Shown here piece after piece: positions 26,567-34,330 of a stretch of DNA of 64,000 bases; position 1 is the first letter of the stretch; each line of letters opens with the position of its first letter. The translations under genes were made by a program, and so were the position numbers. The DNA comes from DAOUBP01 sp964474695 (GTDB lineage: Bacteria; Chloroflexota; Anaerolineae; CG2-30-64-16), in contig CAYYTK010000009.1 of the NCBI GenBank assembly GCA_964474695.1, forward strand, positions 83,211 through 147,210, in the 5' to 3' direction. Below the pieces are notes generated by a model. That model ran no database searches. It was not told the origin of the DNA and worked only from the letters and a program-made list of their open reading frames with translations.

Positions 26567-27780
26567 ATAAGCTCTGGCGCGTAGCCGCGTATGAATACCG
26601 GCGGAACGTCCTCAAGCGGAGCTTCATTTTCACGCTGCTCAGCATCCCTTTCTTCATTGCACTCAGTGTCGGGCTAGGCTTGTACATGGAGTCGCTCCGA
26701 GACCGATCGCAACCGGTTGGGTACGTGGATCATGCGGGGGTGCTGGACGAGGCGCGTATTGCCGCTGAGATCAGGTCGCGCTGGGCGGCCGAATACGACG
26801 ATCCGCTGGCATTTGTCTCCTTCGCCACTGAAGCGGACGGCCGCGCGGCCCTGGAAGCGAACCGGATCCAGGCCTGCTTCGTGCTGCCATCGGATTACCG
26901 GGAGACACGGCGCCTGGAGGTGCTCCATGCCGAGAAGGTGGGAGAAAACGCCTGGCGCCAATTCTACGATCTGCTGCAGGTCAGTCTGCTCACCGATCAG
27001 CCGCCGGAGATCGCCTATCGGGCAGCGATGGGGGCGGATTTCGTCGTCCGCTCCATAGACGGCAAGCGGCAAGCCCCCACGGACGCGCCAACCTTCGGCT
27101 TGATGATGCCGCTCTTCATCGCGGCCGCGTTCTTGTTCATGCTCATACTGAGCGCCGGCTACACGCTGAGCGCGATGGCCGACGAGAAGGAGAACCGCAC
27201 GATGGAGGTGCTGATCACGACCGTCTCGCCGCTCCAGTTGATCGGTGGGAAAATCGTGGGCATCGTGGCCATCAGCCTGACCCTGCTGGCTTCGTGGACC
27301 GCCGTGGTGCTCCTCGGGGTCTTCGCCGGCAGAGCGGCAGGCATCGAATGGCTCAGCGATCTGAGCATGGACTGGCGCACTGTCACCGCCGTCGTGGCGG
27401 TCGGCATCCCCTCCTATGTGCTGGCAACTGCCCTGATGACCGCCATCGGGGCGACCGTCAGCACCACGCAGGAAGGCCAGTCGGTCAGCGGGATCTTCTT
27501 CGTGCTGCATCTCCTGCCGTTTTACGTCAGTTGGTCGTTTCTGAGCACGCCGCACAGCCCCCTCGCGACCCTGATGAGCGTCTTGCCCTTTACATCGCTG
27601 ATGACGATCGGCATGCGAAACATCTTCACCGTAGTGCCGGCCTGGCAGGTGGCGGCAAGCGCGGCGGTGCAGGCGCTGTGTGCAGCCGGCGCCATCTGGC
27701 TGGCGAGCCGCGCCTTCCGGCTGGGGATGCTGCGCTACGGGCGGCGGCTGAGCTTCAGACGGCTGCTGCAAAGGAGTTAG
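26563..27780 (+). CDS. natB: NatB-like ABC-2 permease, subunit 1
   Basis: 405 residues. N-terminal helix about 22-42 ('FIFTLLSIPFFIALSVGLG'), a large external domain (about 45-175), then five or six helices (about 180-385) starting 'LMMPLFIAAAFLFMLILSAG' with the cytoplasmic motif 'DEKENRTMEVLITTVSPLQLI' typical of NatB/YhaP permeases. Translationally coupled to natA and followed after nine bases by a second permease; a heterodimeric channel is likely. Confidence 0.9.
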   Translation: MNKLWRVAAYEYRRNVLKRSFIFTLLSIPFFIALSVGLGLYMESLRDRSQPVGYVDHAGVLDEARIAAEIRSRWAAEYDDPLAFVSFATEADGRAALEANRIQACFVLPSDYRETRRLEVLHAEKVGENAWRQFYDLLQVSLLTDQPPEIAYRAAMGADFVVRSIDGKRQAPTDAPTFGLMMPLFIAAAFLFMLILSAGYTLSAMADEKENRTMEVLITTVSPLQLIGGKIVGIVAISLTLLASWTAVVLLGVFAGRAAGIEWLSDLSMDWRTVTAVVAVGIPSYVLATALMTAIGATVSTTQEGQSVSGIFFVLHLLPFYVSWSFLSTPHSPLATLMSVLPFTSLMTIGMRNIFTVVPAWQVAASAAVQALCAAGAIWLASRAFRLGMLRYGRRLSFRRLLQRS

Positions 27781-27789
27781 GGAACGGAC

Positions 27790-29085
27790 ATGCCGAAAAC
27801 GCTACTGGTGATGCGGCAGGAGATCTCCAAGACGCTGCACAGCGCGGGGTACGTGATCTTCGCTTTCGTCGTGCCTCTCGTGGCGGTGCTGATCGTCGCG
27901 GCCGTCACGTTCACGCGAGGAAGCTCCGGTGATGGCGAGAACATCGCAGCCGGCGCTCCGCAGCAATCCGAGATCGCCGTCGAGGGCTACGTGGACCAGA
28001 GCAGCCTGATTCGCGCCATCCCCTCAAATATCCCGGCAGACCGTCTGCGCGGCTATGCGGACGAAGCACACGCGCAGCAGGCGCTGGCGGCCGGGGAGAT
28101 CACCGCGTACTACATCGTCCCACCGGACGTCGTTCAGCGCGGCCTGGTCTACTATGTGTACCCTGACACACGCTCGTATCTCGCAGACGGGCAGCCCTGG
28201 GTGATGGCCTGGACGCTGACGGTCAATCTGCTGGGCCGGGATGAGAAGCTGGCAGACCAGGTCCGGAATCCTGCCTGGAATGTCACGACGACCGACGTCA
28301 CGGCGCAGAGCGGTGTTGGCCAGGCAGGCGAGGACTGCTCCCGCCCCGGCGCGGCCTGCCAATCAAACGATCTCGTCCGCTACTTCCCATCGATAATGGT
28401 GGCGATCTTCTTTGCCACCTTCATGATTAGCTCGAGCCTGCTGTTCAATGCCGTCGGCGTCGAAAAGGAAAACCGCACCCTGGAAGTCGTGCTGCTTGCA
28501 GTCAGCCCCCGGCAGCTCCTGGCAGGGAAAACACTGGCGCTTGGCGCCCTGGGCATCCTCCAAACGGTCACCTGGCTGGCCGCGATGGCCATCTCGGCCA
28601 ACCTGGGCGGCTCCACCCTGCGCCTGCCGGCGAACTTCGCGTTTCCGGTCGAGATCCTGGTCTGGGGCGTGGTGTTCTTCGCAGGCGGGTACGGGCTGTA
28701 CGCCAGCCTGATGGCCGGAGCGGGTGCATTGGCGCCCAAGATGAAGGAGGCCGGGGTTGCCAACGTCATCGCCATGATCCCGCTGCTGATCGGTTACATG
28801 GTCGGCCTGATGGCCCCGGTAGCTGAGGTCGCAGACGCACCGCTGCCGGTTGCCTTAAGCTTCTTTCCTTTCACCGCGCCGGTGGTGATGATCATGCGGC
28901 TGAGCAATGGCGTGGTGCCGTTGTGGCAGTTGCTGCTGGCGGCAGGGCTGACGTACGCGGCGGCCTGGTGGGCGCTGCGGGCGGTGGCGAGACTGTTCCA
29001 CGCGCAGAACCTGCTGTCCGGCCAGCCGTTCTCGGTGAGTCGCTACCTCGGCGCGTTGTTCGCTGGGAGAGCCGCCGGTGGCTGA
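27790..29085 (+). CDS. NatB-like ABC-2 permease, subunit 2
   Basis: 431 residues with the same plan: N-terminal helix ('VIFAFVVPLVAVLIVAAVTF'), external domain (about 45-195) with a Cys pair ('EDCSRPGAAC'), then helices from about 200 with 'VEKENRTLEVVLLAVSPRQLL'. Starts nine bases after subunit 1. The last codons (Ala-Ala-Gly-Gly-stop) come from a dispersed repeat that overlaps the gene end, so the native stop may have been replaced. Confidence 0.9.
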   Translation: MPKTLLVMRQEISKTLHSAGYVIFAFVVPLVAVLIVAAVTFTRGSSGDGENIAAGAPQQSEIAVEGYVDQSSLIRAIPSNIPADRLRGYADEAHAQQALAAGEITAYYIVPPDVVQRGLVYYVYPDTRSYLADGQPWVMAWTLTVNLLGRDEKLADQVRNPAWNVTTTDVTAQSGVGQAGEDCSRPGAACQSNDLVRYFPSIMVAIFFATFMISSSLLFNAVGVEKENRTLEVVLLAVSPRQLLAGKTLALGALGILQTVTWLAAMAISANLGGSTLRLPANFAFPVEILVWGVVFFAGGYGLYASLMAGAGALAPKMKEAGVANVIAMIPLLIGYMVGLMAPVAEVADAPLPVALSFFPFTAPVVMIMRLSNGVVPLWQLLLAAGLTYAAAWWALRAVARLFHAQNLLSGQPFSVSRYLGALFAGRAAGG

Positions 29086-29145
29086 AGTCCGCCGGTGGCT
29101 GAAGCCGACCGGCTGATAAAGTGCAAGCCGGTTGAAACCGGCTGG
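29074..29145. repeat. Dispersed repeat with GCCGGTGGCTGAAG and ACCGGCTGATAA units
   Basis: Two copies of GCCGGTGGCTGAAG, then ACCGGCTGATAA, AAGCCGGTT and AAACCGGCT, which can pair with one another. The second half matches 36644-36682. It overlaps the stop of the second permease. Confidence 0.65.
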
Positions 29146-29219
29146 GAGCGCGTGGGGGTAGAAGCCGATGAAGAAGGTCCTGGCGGGTCAACAAAAGAGA
29201 AAATAAGGTGAGAAGGAAG

Positions 29220-29918
29220 ATGGACACCACTCAACACATCACCAAAACCATCGAGGCCGGCAGCTTCTATCGCGTCGCGCTGCAGGTCGGTAACGTGGAG
29301 AACGAAGTCGTGATCGAGCAGGGCCAACGTGAGTCGCTGACCATCGAGGCCAGTCCGGATATCCTCACCAAAATCAAGACGGAGGTCCAGAACGGCCAAC
29401 TCAGCATCCAGATGGGCGGGAGTTGGTCGGACAAGCTTAGCGCCGCGCTGGCCACCAGCTTGACGCGCGCGCAGGTCAAGTACGTCGTGACGGTCAAGCA
29501 TCTCACCAGCCTGGACATCTTCGGCCTGGCCCATGCCAGCGCAGACAACGTCGAGACCGAGCGGCTGCACGTGAAGTTCGGCGGGGTAGGCGCCCTGCGC
29601 ATTGCCGGCCTCAACGCGGGACGGCTCGACGTCACCGTGGCGGCGCCGAGTCCGTGCAAGATCGAGGTGAGCGGCCGGGCCGGCGAGCAGCATGTGTTGC
29701 TGAACGGCATGAGCGAGTACGCTGCGCATGGCCTGGAGAGCCGCAAGACCACGGTTATCCTCCGTGGGCCGGGGGGTCATGCCGTCGTGCGCGCGGCAGA
29801 TGAGCTGGACGTCACTATCGGCGGTCCGGGCAGGGTGGAGTACATCGGTCATCCGAGGGTGACTCGGAAGATCTCACCGATGGGCGTCTTGACGCATCTG
29901 AGCGAGTCGGTCTGTTGA
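29220..29918 (+). CDS. DUF2807-type beta-helix protein, cytoplasmic form (paralogue)
   Basis: 232 residues, start ATG 29220 with AAGGAAG upstream (a GTG at 29208 is possible). Like the gene at 20331 it lacks a signal peptide and shares 'GQRESLTIEA', 'MGGSWSxKLSAALATSLTR' and an almost identical C-terminal 30 residues. The duplication included, or was later homogenised at, the 3' end. It follows a NatAB-like exporter. Function unknown. Confidence 0.8.
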   Translation: MDTTQHITKTIEAGSFYRVALQVGNVENEVVIEQGQRESLTIEASPDILTKIKTEVQNGQLSIQMGGSWSDKLSAALATSLTRAQVKYVVTVKHLTSLDIFGLAHASADNVETERLHVKFGGVGALRIAGLNAGRLDVTVAAPSPCKIEVSGRAGEQHVLLNGMSEYAAHGLESRKTTVILRGPGGHAVVRAADELDVTIGGPGRVEYIGHPRVTRKISPMGVLTHLSESVC

Positions 29919-30081
29919 AGCCGAAGATGCGGTGCCGGGCCGGATCGGCCAGGTAGCCGCGCGGCCCGGCCCAGGCGGCCAGCTTCTCCGCGGCCAAGTG
30001 CTCTGGGCTTGGGCCGAAGCCGTGAAAGCTGGCGACGCGCAGCGGTTCGAGTTTCACGATGCGGACGGCGAGATCGTTCAT
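29919..30081 (-). pseudogene. Truncated GyrI-like effector-binding domain gene
   Basis: Reading from ATG 30081 (good AGGAGA site upstream) gives about 50 residues, 'MNDLAVRIVKLEPLRVASF' and 'LAAWAGPRGYLADPARHRIF', which match the N-terminal part of GyrI-like small-molecule-binding proteins. It then runs into the 3' end of the DUF2807 gene on the opposite strand and loses similarity. The gene was probably cut when the DUF2807 copy arrived. Confidence 0.6.
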
Positions 30082-30090
30082 GGGATGGTC

Positions 30091-30258
30091 TCCTTTCGAC
30101 TTATTGCGTATTGCGTACTGCTGCCCTTCGAGTCGCTGGAGGCCGCGCGGGCGCGCCTACTGGGCTTCGGCGCCGCGGTCGAGGTCCTGGCGCCCTGCCC
30201 GCTGCGGCGCAGCATCCAGGACTACGCCGAGCAGATCGCAGGCTTGTACGGGGGGTGA
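30091..30258 (+). pseudogene. Remnant of a WYL-domain transcriptional regulator (C-terminus)
   Basis: The frame ending at 30258 encodes 'LPFESLEAARARLLGFGAAV' and 'SIQDYAEQIAGLY', which look like the WCX-type C-terminal extension of WYL regulators. The HTH and WYL core are absent. The GyrI fragment is 10 bases away on the other strand. Both appear to be decayed pieces of an older regulator locus. Confidence 0.5.
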
Positions 30259-30627
30259 GCGGAGTGCGAGATGTAGATCTTCCAGGAGGATCCTGCGAGC
30301 GGTCATCCGACAGGCGCAGCTACGTTGAGCTGGCGGACAGGGACCGCCTGGCGCCATCCCGCGTTCCGCCTGCCACAGGCGTTCCGCCTCCAGGTCCAAC
30401 GTGAACGCGACCAACAGGCGGCGGCCGCGCTTGCCGGCCAGCGCCCGTTGGGGAGGGTAACAACAAGTTACTGCACGCCGCCATTTCGTGCCCGAGATGG
30501 CAGGTGTGCTTGCTCAGCGGTGACGCGGCTCAAGGGGGACAAAGCCCCCTTGAGGATCCCTCCGTTCCAGAACGCCCTGAAGTCCACGCCTGCTTCGCAG
30601 GCAGTCCAGGACCCCGCGCCTTCAGCG
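30259..30627. other. 369-base stretch without a supported gene
   Basis: No ribosome-binding site with a plausible frame, no near-consensus promoter and no strong palindrome is visible. A minus-strand frame near 30414-30300 ('LLVAFTLDLEAERLWQ') might be another decayed fragment. The stretch continues the remnant region to its left and ends at the stop of the minus-strand FGE-domain gene. Confidence 0.5.
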
Positions 30628-32505
30628 TCAATCGGAGCGGGCGCAACGGAAGCCGAGAACGTTGTTCCAGTAGTCGGGACCCCATGCGTGGCGGGACACC
30701 GTCCGGACCATCGACGCAGGGAGCCACCATGACCCGCTCCGCACCGCCCTCCAGATCCCCGTCGCCGGTCCCTGCGGATTGATGACCGGCTCCGATAATG
30801 AGCTATAGTAGGTGTCACTAAACCAGTCGTTGACCCATTCCATCACATTGCCCGCCATGTCCAGCGCGCCGTACGGGCTGGCCCCCAGAGGGTAGCTGCC
30901 TACCGCACTGGTGTCGCCCACGTTCATGCCGCAATTCGCCAGATCGCAGATCGGCCCCGGGGCGTCCCACGGGTAGGGGCGGGTATCGTTCGACCCGCGG
31001 GCCGCCTTCTCCCACTCCGCCTCGGTTGGCAGCCGCTTGTCCGCCCATTGACAGTAGTCGTTGGCCTGGTACCAGGTCACATTGATCACCGGGTAGGCAT
31101 CGTAGAGCGGGTTGCCGTAATAGAACGGATGGCTGTAGGACGAACTGTCAGCCGGCGCCGCGCACCCCAAGGCTGTCACACATTGCTCATATTGCGTGTT
31201 GGTTACCTCCGTCTTGTCAATGCAATACGCGTCCAGGATCACCTCGTGCAGTGGCAGCTCGCCCCCCAAGGGCAGATCGCCCGAGTTGCACAAGTAACCG
31301 CCGTTGTTCGCCGCGTCGCAGCCCATCTGGAACGGGCCGGCGGGGACGGGGACCATCTCGGGCGACGCGCAGAACGACGTCGGTGTTGCCGTCGGCGTGG
31401 CCGTGGCAGTTGGCGTCGGTGTCAAGGTCGCGGTTGGCGTCGGTGTCGGCGTGAAGGTGGCGGTTGGCGTCGGCGTGAAGGTGGCAGTCGGCGTGAAGGT
31501 GGCGGTGGCGGTCGGCGTCGGCGTAGCAGGCGACGTATCGGAGAAGGCGCAACGAAAGCCGAAGATGTAGTGCGCGAAGCCGGGATAGCTCCCGTCGCGG
31601 TCCGCCACACGGACGTTCGCCGCAACATAATCCCACGAACCGCTCCGGATCGCCCTGTAGCTCCCCGTCATCGGTCCCTGCGGATTGCTGGCCGGCTCCG
31701 GCAATGAGTCGTAGTAGCTGGCATCATACCAATCGTTGACCCATTCCATCACATTGCCCGCCATGTCCAGCGCGCCGTACGGGCTAGCCCCCGCCGAGTA
31801 GGCGCCCACTGGGCTGGTGTCGCCGACACAGTTCGAGGCCGGGTAAGGCCAGAAATTCGCCCGCGAGCAATCGGGCGCCTCGGAGCCCCACGGGTAAGGG
31901 CGGGTATCGCTCGCCCCGCGCGCCGCCTTCTCCCACTCCGCCTCGGTTGGCAGCCGCTTGTGCGCCCACTGACAGAATTCTTTGGCCTGATACCAACTCA
32001 CCCAAATCACCGGGTAGGCATCATAGGTCGAGTTACCGTAATAGAAAGGACGGGTGAAGGACGAACTGTTAGCCGGCGCCGTGCACCCCCCGTCCTGCAC
32101 ACAGTTGCGATAGCGCCTGTTCATCACCTCCGTCCTATCAATGCAATACGCGTCCAAAATCACCGTGTGCAGCGACTCATCGGGGGGACAGCCAAGGCCG
32201 CCATCGTTCTCCGGGTCGCAGCCCATCTGGAACGGGCCGGCGGGGATGGGGACCATGTCGGACGACGGGCAGGTCGGCGTCAGTGTGGCCGTCGGGGTCG
32301 GGTTCTTAACGGATTTGTTCGCAACGAGGGGCAGGAAGATCCCGACCGCCGGCGTGACGGTGGGCGTGTCATTGGCGATCGGCGCATTCTGCGCGGCGCT
32401 GACGGCGCCCGGCGAGTGCTGCTGGGCAAAGAGGGACAGGCAGGCGATCACGCCGATGCACACGGCGAGACCCAACTGGGGCAGGAACTGAAACTTGCGG
32501 TTCAT
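30628..32505 (-). CDS. Secreted protein with two FGE-sulfatase (SUMF1-type) domains
   Basis: 625 residues. Signal peptide about 1-38, an 'FLPLVANK' segment and a Thr-Pro stretch, FGE-sulfatase domain 1 (about 85-325), a 45-residue Thr-Pro-Ala linker, and domain 2 (about 375-625). Each domain has 'MVPxPAGPFQMGCD', 'RLPTEAEWEKAARG', 'YPW', 'GALDMAGNVMEWVNDW' and ends 'GFRCAxSD'. The paired catalytic cysteines of true formylglycine-generating enzymes in the 'GGS' region are missing (here 'RSGSWDYVAANVRVADR'), so sulfatase activation is unlikely. It is probably a binding or structural exoprotein. AGGGAGG precedes the ATG. Regulated by a strong promoter with a palindrome at its start site. Confidence 0.9.
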   Translation of the reverse strand: MNRKFQFLPQLGLAVCIGVIACLSLFAQQHSPGAVSAAQNAPIANDTPTVTPAVGIFLPLVANKSVKNPTPTATLTPTCPSSDMVPIPAGPFQMGCDPENDGGLGCPPDESLHTVILDAYCIDRTEVMNRRYRNCVQDGGCTAPANSSSFTRPFYYGNSTYDAYPVIWVSWYQAKEFCQWAHKRLPTEAEWEKAARGASDTRPYPWGSEAPDCSRANFWPYPASNCVGDTSPVGAYSAGASPYGALDMAGNVMEWVNDWYDASYYDSLPEPASNPQGPMTGSYRAIRSGSWDYVAANVRVADRDGSYPGFAHYIFGFRCAFSDTSPATPTPTATATFTPTATFTPTPTATFTPTPTPTATLTPTPTATATPTATPTSFCASPEMVPVPAGPFQMGCDAANNGGYLCNSGDLPLGGELPLHEVILDAYCIDKTEVTNTQYEQCVTALGCAAPADSSSYSHPFYYGNPLYDAYPVINVTWYQANDYCQWADKRLPTEAEWEKAARGSNDTRPYPWDAPGPICDLANCGMNVGDTSAVGSYPLGASPYGALDMAGNVMEWVNDWFSDTYYSSLSEPVINPQGPATGIWRAVRSGSWWLPASMVRTVSRHAWGPDYWNNVLGFRCARSD

Positions 32506-32539
32506 CTCGTCAACCTCCCTGTTGAAAGAGAGACCGGTA

Positions 32540-32562
32540 GTTTGTGATAAAATATCACAAAC
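32540..32562. promoter_or_regulatory. Perfect 10-bp inverted repeat, candidate operator
   Basis: GTTTGTGATA (32540-32549), AAA, TATCACAAAC (32553-32562). It covers the expected transcription start of the minus-strand promoter at 32566-32594, the usual place for a repressor. It contains TGTGA-N7-TCACA, one base longer than a standard CRP/FNR-family half-site spacing. Confidence 0.7.
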
Positions 32563-32565
32563 GCA

Positions 32566-32594
32566 AGTTTACTCTCTTTCACCTTGTTTGTCAA
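32566..32594 (-). promoter_or_regulatory. Strong sigma-70-type promoter for the FGE-domain gene
   Basis: TTGACA (32594-32589, consensus -35), a 17-base spacer and TAAACT (32571-32566) on the minus strand. Transcription would start near 32560, inside the perfect inverted repeat. The surrounding 100 bases are unusually AT-rich for this window. Confidence 0.8.
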
Positions 32595-32675
32595 TAGGGA
32601 ATTTATCAAAAACCAGAGTAACTATCTCTATTTTTTGCCGTTTCACTATTTTTTAAACCAGGCTTGCCGAAGATT

Positions 32676-32717
32676 CCCCATCTGGCCGATGCCGCTGGGG
32701 TGTTTTTAGCGTATCAT
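32676..32717 (+). promoter_or_regulatory. Recurrent promoter module, copy 4
   Basis: Hairpin arms CCCCA (32676-32680) and TGGGG (32696-32700), proximal CTGGCCGAT 32682-32690, ATGCCG 32689-32694, a 17-base spacer containing TGTTTTT, -10 TATCAT 32712-32717. The distal 9-mer is absent at the -24 position. Drives the GNAT at 32750. Confidence 0.68.
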
Positions 32718-32749
32718 GTCGGTGAAAAACCTGCGGGAGGCAGAAGAGG

Positions 32750-33250
32750 ATGTACACCATCCGTCCCTATCACGATTCCGATGCGGAGTGCGTCGGCCGG
32801 CTCATCGCCGACACATACAGCCGTTTCAACCTCTCCTTTGCCTCAGGGGATGAGCTGGGCAAGCTGCTCGGCCCCTTCCGGCACGCGTGGTCGGCGGAGC
32901 CGGCCCATCAGGAGGCCATCGCAAAGGTGATCCGCGCCCCGTGGGTCTTCGTCGCCGAAGAGGATGACGAGATCGTCGGCGTGCTGCGCGGCCGCAAGGA
33001 GCGGCTGGCGAGCCTGTTCGTCCGGGGCGACCGCCAGCGCCGCGGGATCGGCCGGCGGCTGGTGGAAGCGTTCGAGCAGGTGTTCATCGGTGAAGACGTG
33101 ACCGTGATCCGACTCGCCTCAACGCTGTACGCGATCCCGTTCTACACCGCCCTGGGCTACCGGCGCACGACCGGCGTCCGCAACGGGTGGAGCTTCGAGG
33201 GAACCGGGCTGAAGTATCAGCCGATGAAGAAGGTCCTGAAGGGCTCATGA
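32750..33250 (+). CDS. GNAT N-acetyltransferase (single domain)
   Basis: 166 residues. GNAT core with 'WVFVAEEDDEIVGVLRG', the beta-4/acetyl-CoA loop 'LFVRGDRQRRGIGRRLVEAFE' and 'AIPFYTALGYRRTTG'. GGGAGG and AGAGG precede the ATG at 32750, giving a leader of about 25 bases from the module -10. Substrate unknown. Confidence 0.88.
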   Translation: MYTIRPYHDSDAECVGRLIADTYSRFNLSFASGDELGKLLGPFRHAWSAEPAHQEAIAKVIRAPWVFVAEEDDEIVGVLRGRKERLASLFVRGDRQRRGIGRRLVEAFEQVFIGEDVTVIRLASTLYAIPFYTALGYRRTTGVRNGWSFEGTGLKYQPMKKVLKGS

Positions 33251-33351
33251 AGATGACAGGAGAAGGTGTCCGGACCAGTTCTTTCCGCGCGTGCGCACCT
33301 TCCTTGGGCTGGACCCCGGCCCGCAGTGATGCTCAAATAGAGGATAATACG

Positions 33352-34317
33352 ATGAGACTGACCCTGCGTCCGTATCGCGATGAAAATGATTACTGGCGTA
33401 TCCGGGGCTTTCTTCGCGAGGTGATGCTGCTCAACGAGCTGCGCGAGCGGAGCTGGCACGTCGCCCGGCTCGACTACTGGCGGTGGCACGTCGTCGAGAA
33501 CTGCCGGGCCAGCGATGCAGTCGAGCGGACGACCTTCCTCTGGGAGACGCCCGACGACCGGCTCGCCGCGGTGCTGAACCCGGAGGGCGGCGGAGAGGCA
33601 CACTTCCAGGTGCATCCGGAGCTGCGCACGCCGGAGCTCGAAGCGGCGATGCTGGATGTCGCCGAGCAGCGGTTGGCCGAGCAACGCCCGAATGGCCGGC
33701 GCAGCCTGCTCGTCTTCGCAGACGCCAGCGATGATATGCGTCACGACCTGTTGGCGCGGTGCGGCTACAAGCTCGCTGACTGGCCTGACGCCGCGGAGCA
33801 CCAGCGCCGCCAGCCGCTGTCCGCACCGCTCCCGGCCATAACGGCGCCCGCGAGCTACACGGTGCGGCCGCTGGGCGATGCGGCCGAGCTGCCGGCCCGG
33901 AGCTGGGTCTCGTGGCGCGCGTTCCACCCCAACGAGCCGGATGAAAAGTACGAAGGGTGGGCGTGGTACCACAACATCCAGCGGCAGCCCCTCTACCGCC
34001 GCGACCTCGACATCGTCGCCGTGTCGGAGCAGCCTGCGGTCACCAAGCACGCGCCCACCGGTGAGATGGCCGCGTTCTGCACGGCCTGGTACGACGACGT
34101 GACGCGCACCGCGTACTTCGAGCCGGTGGGCGCCGCGCCGGAGCACCAGCGCCGCGGCCTGGGCAAGGCGGTGCTGACCGAGGCGCTGCGCCGATTGCAG
34201 CGACTGGGGTGCGCCGTGGCGTTCGTTGGCGGCTACAGCGTCCCGGCCAACGCGCTTTATGCCTCGGCGGGGTTCACGGCGTATGATCTCTCTGAACCGT
34301 GGGTGCGGGAGTGGTAG
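33352..34317 (+). CDS. Tandem-domain GNAT N-acetyltransferase
   Basis: 321 residues. An N-terminal degenerate GNAT half (about 1-155, 'RPYRDENDYWRIRGFLREV') and a C-terminal complete half (about 165-321) with 'AFCTAWYDDVTRTAYFEPVG', the loop 'HQRRGLGKAVLTEALRRL' and 'ALYASAGFTAYD'. Start ATG 33352 has AGAGGA seven bases upstream; in-frame codons further upstream overlap the preceding GNAT gene and are unlikely. Followed after 13 bases by an amidohydrolase lipoprotein. Confidence 0.87.
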   Translation: MRLTLRPYRDENDYWRIRGFLREVMLLNELRERSWHVARLDYWRWHVVENCRASDAVERTTFLWETPDDRLAAVLNPEGGGEAHFQVHPELRTPELEAAMLDVAEQRLAEQRPNGRRSLLVFADASDDMRHDLLARCGYKLADWPDAAEHQRRQPLSAPLPAITAPASYTVRPLGDAAELPARSWVSWRAFHPNEPDEKYEGWAWYHNIQRQPLYRRDLDIVAVSEQPAVTKHAPTGEMAAFCTAWYDDVTRTAYFEPVGAAPEHQRRGLGKAVLTEALRRLQRLGCAVAFVGGYSVPANALYASAGFTAYDLSEPWVREW

Positions 34318-34330
34318 AACAGGAGACACG

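Noticed and set aside
29074..29145. Insertion sequence end after the NatAB operon
   Set aside because: No transposase fragment or defined ends are seen. The matching copy at 36644-36682 is also only a short palindromic unit.
30628..32505. Annotation as active sulfatase-maturating formylglycine-generating enzyme
   Set aside because: The catalytic cysteine pair is missing in both domains, and the protein is secreted with Thr-Pro linkers.
32540..32562. Consensus CRP/FNR site
   Set aside because: The half-sites TGTGA and TCACA are separated by 7 rather than 6 bases, and the site lies at the transcription start, a repressor position. I keep it as an operator of unknown regulator.
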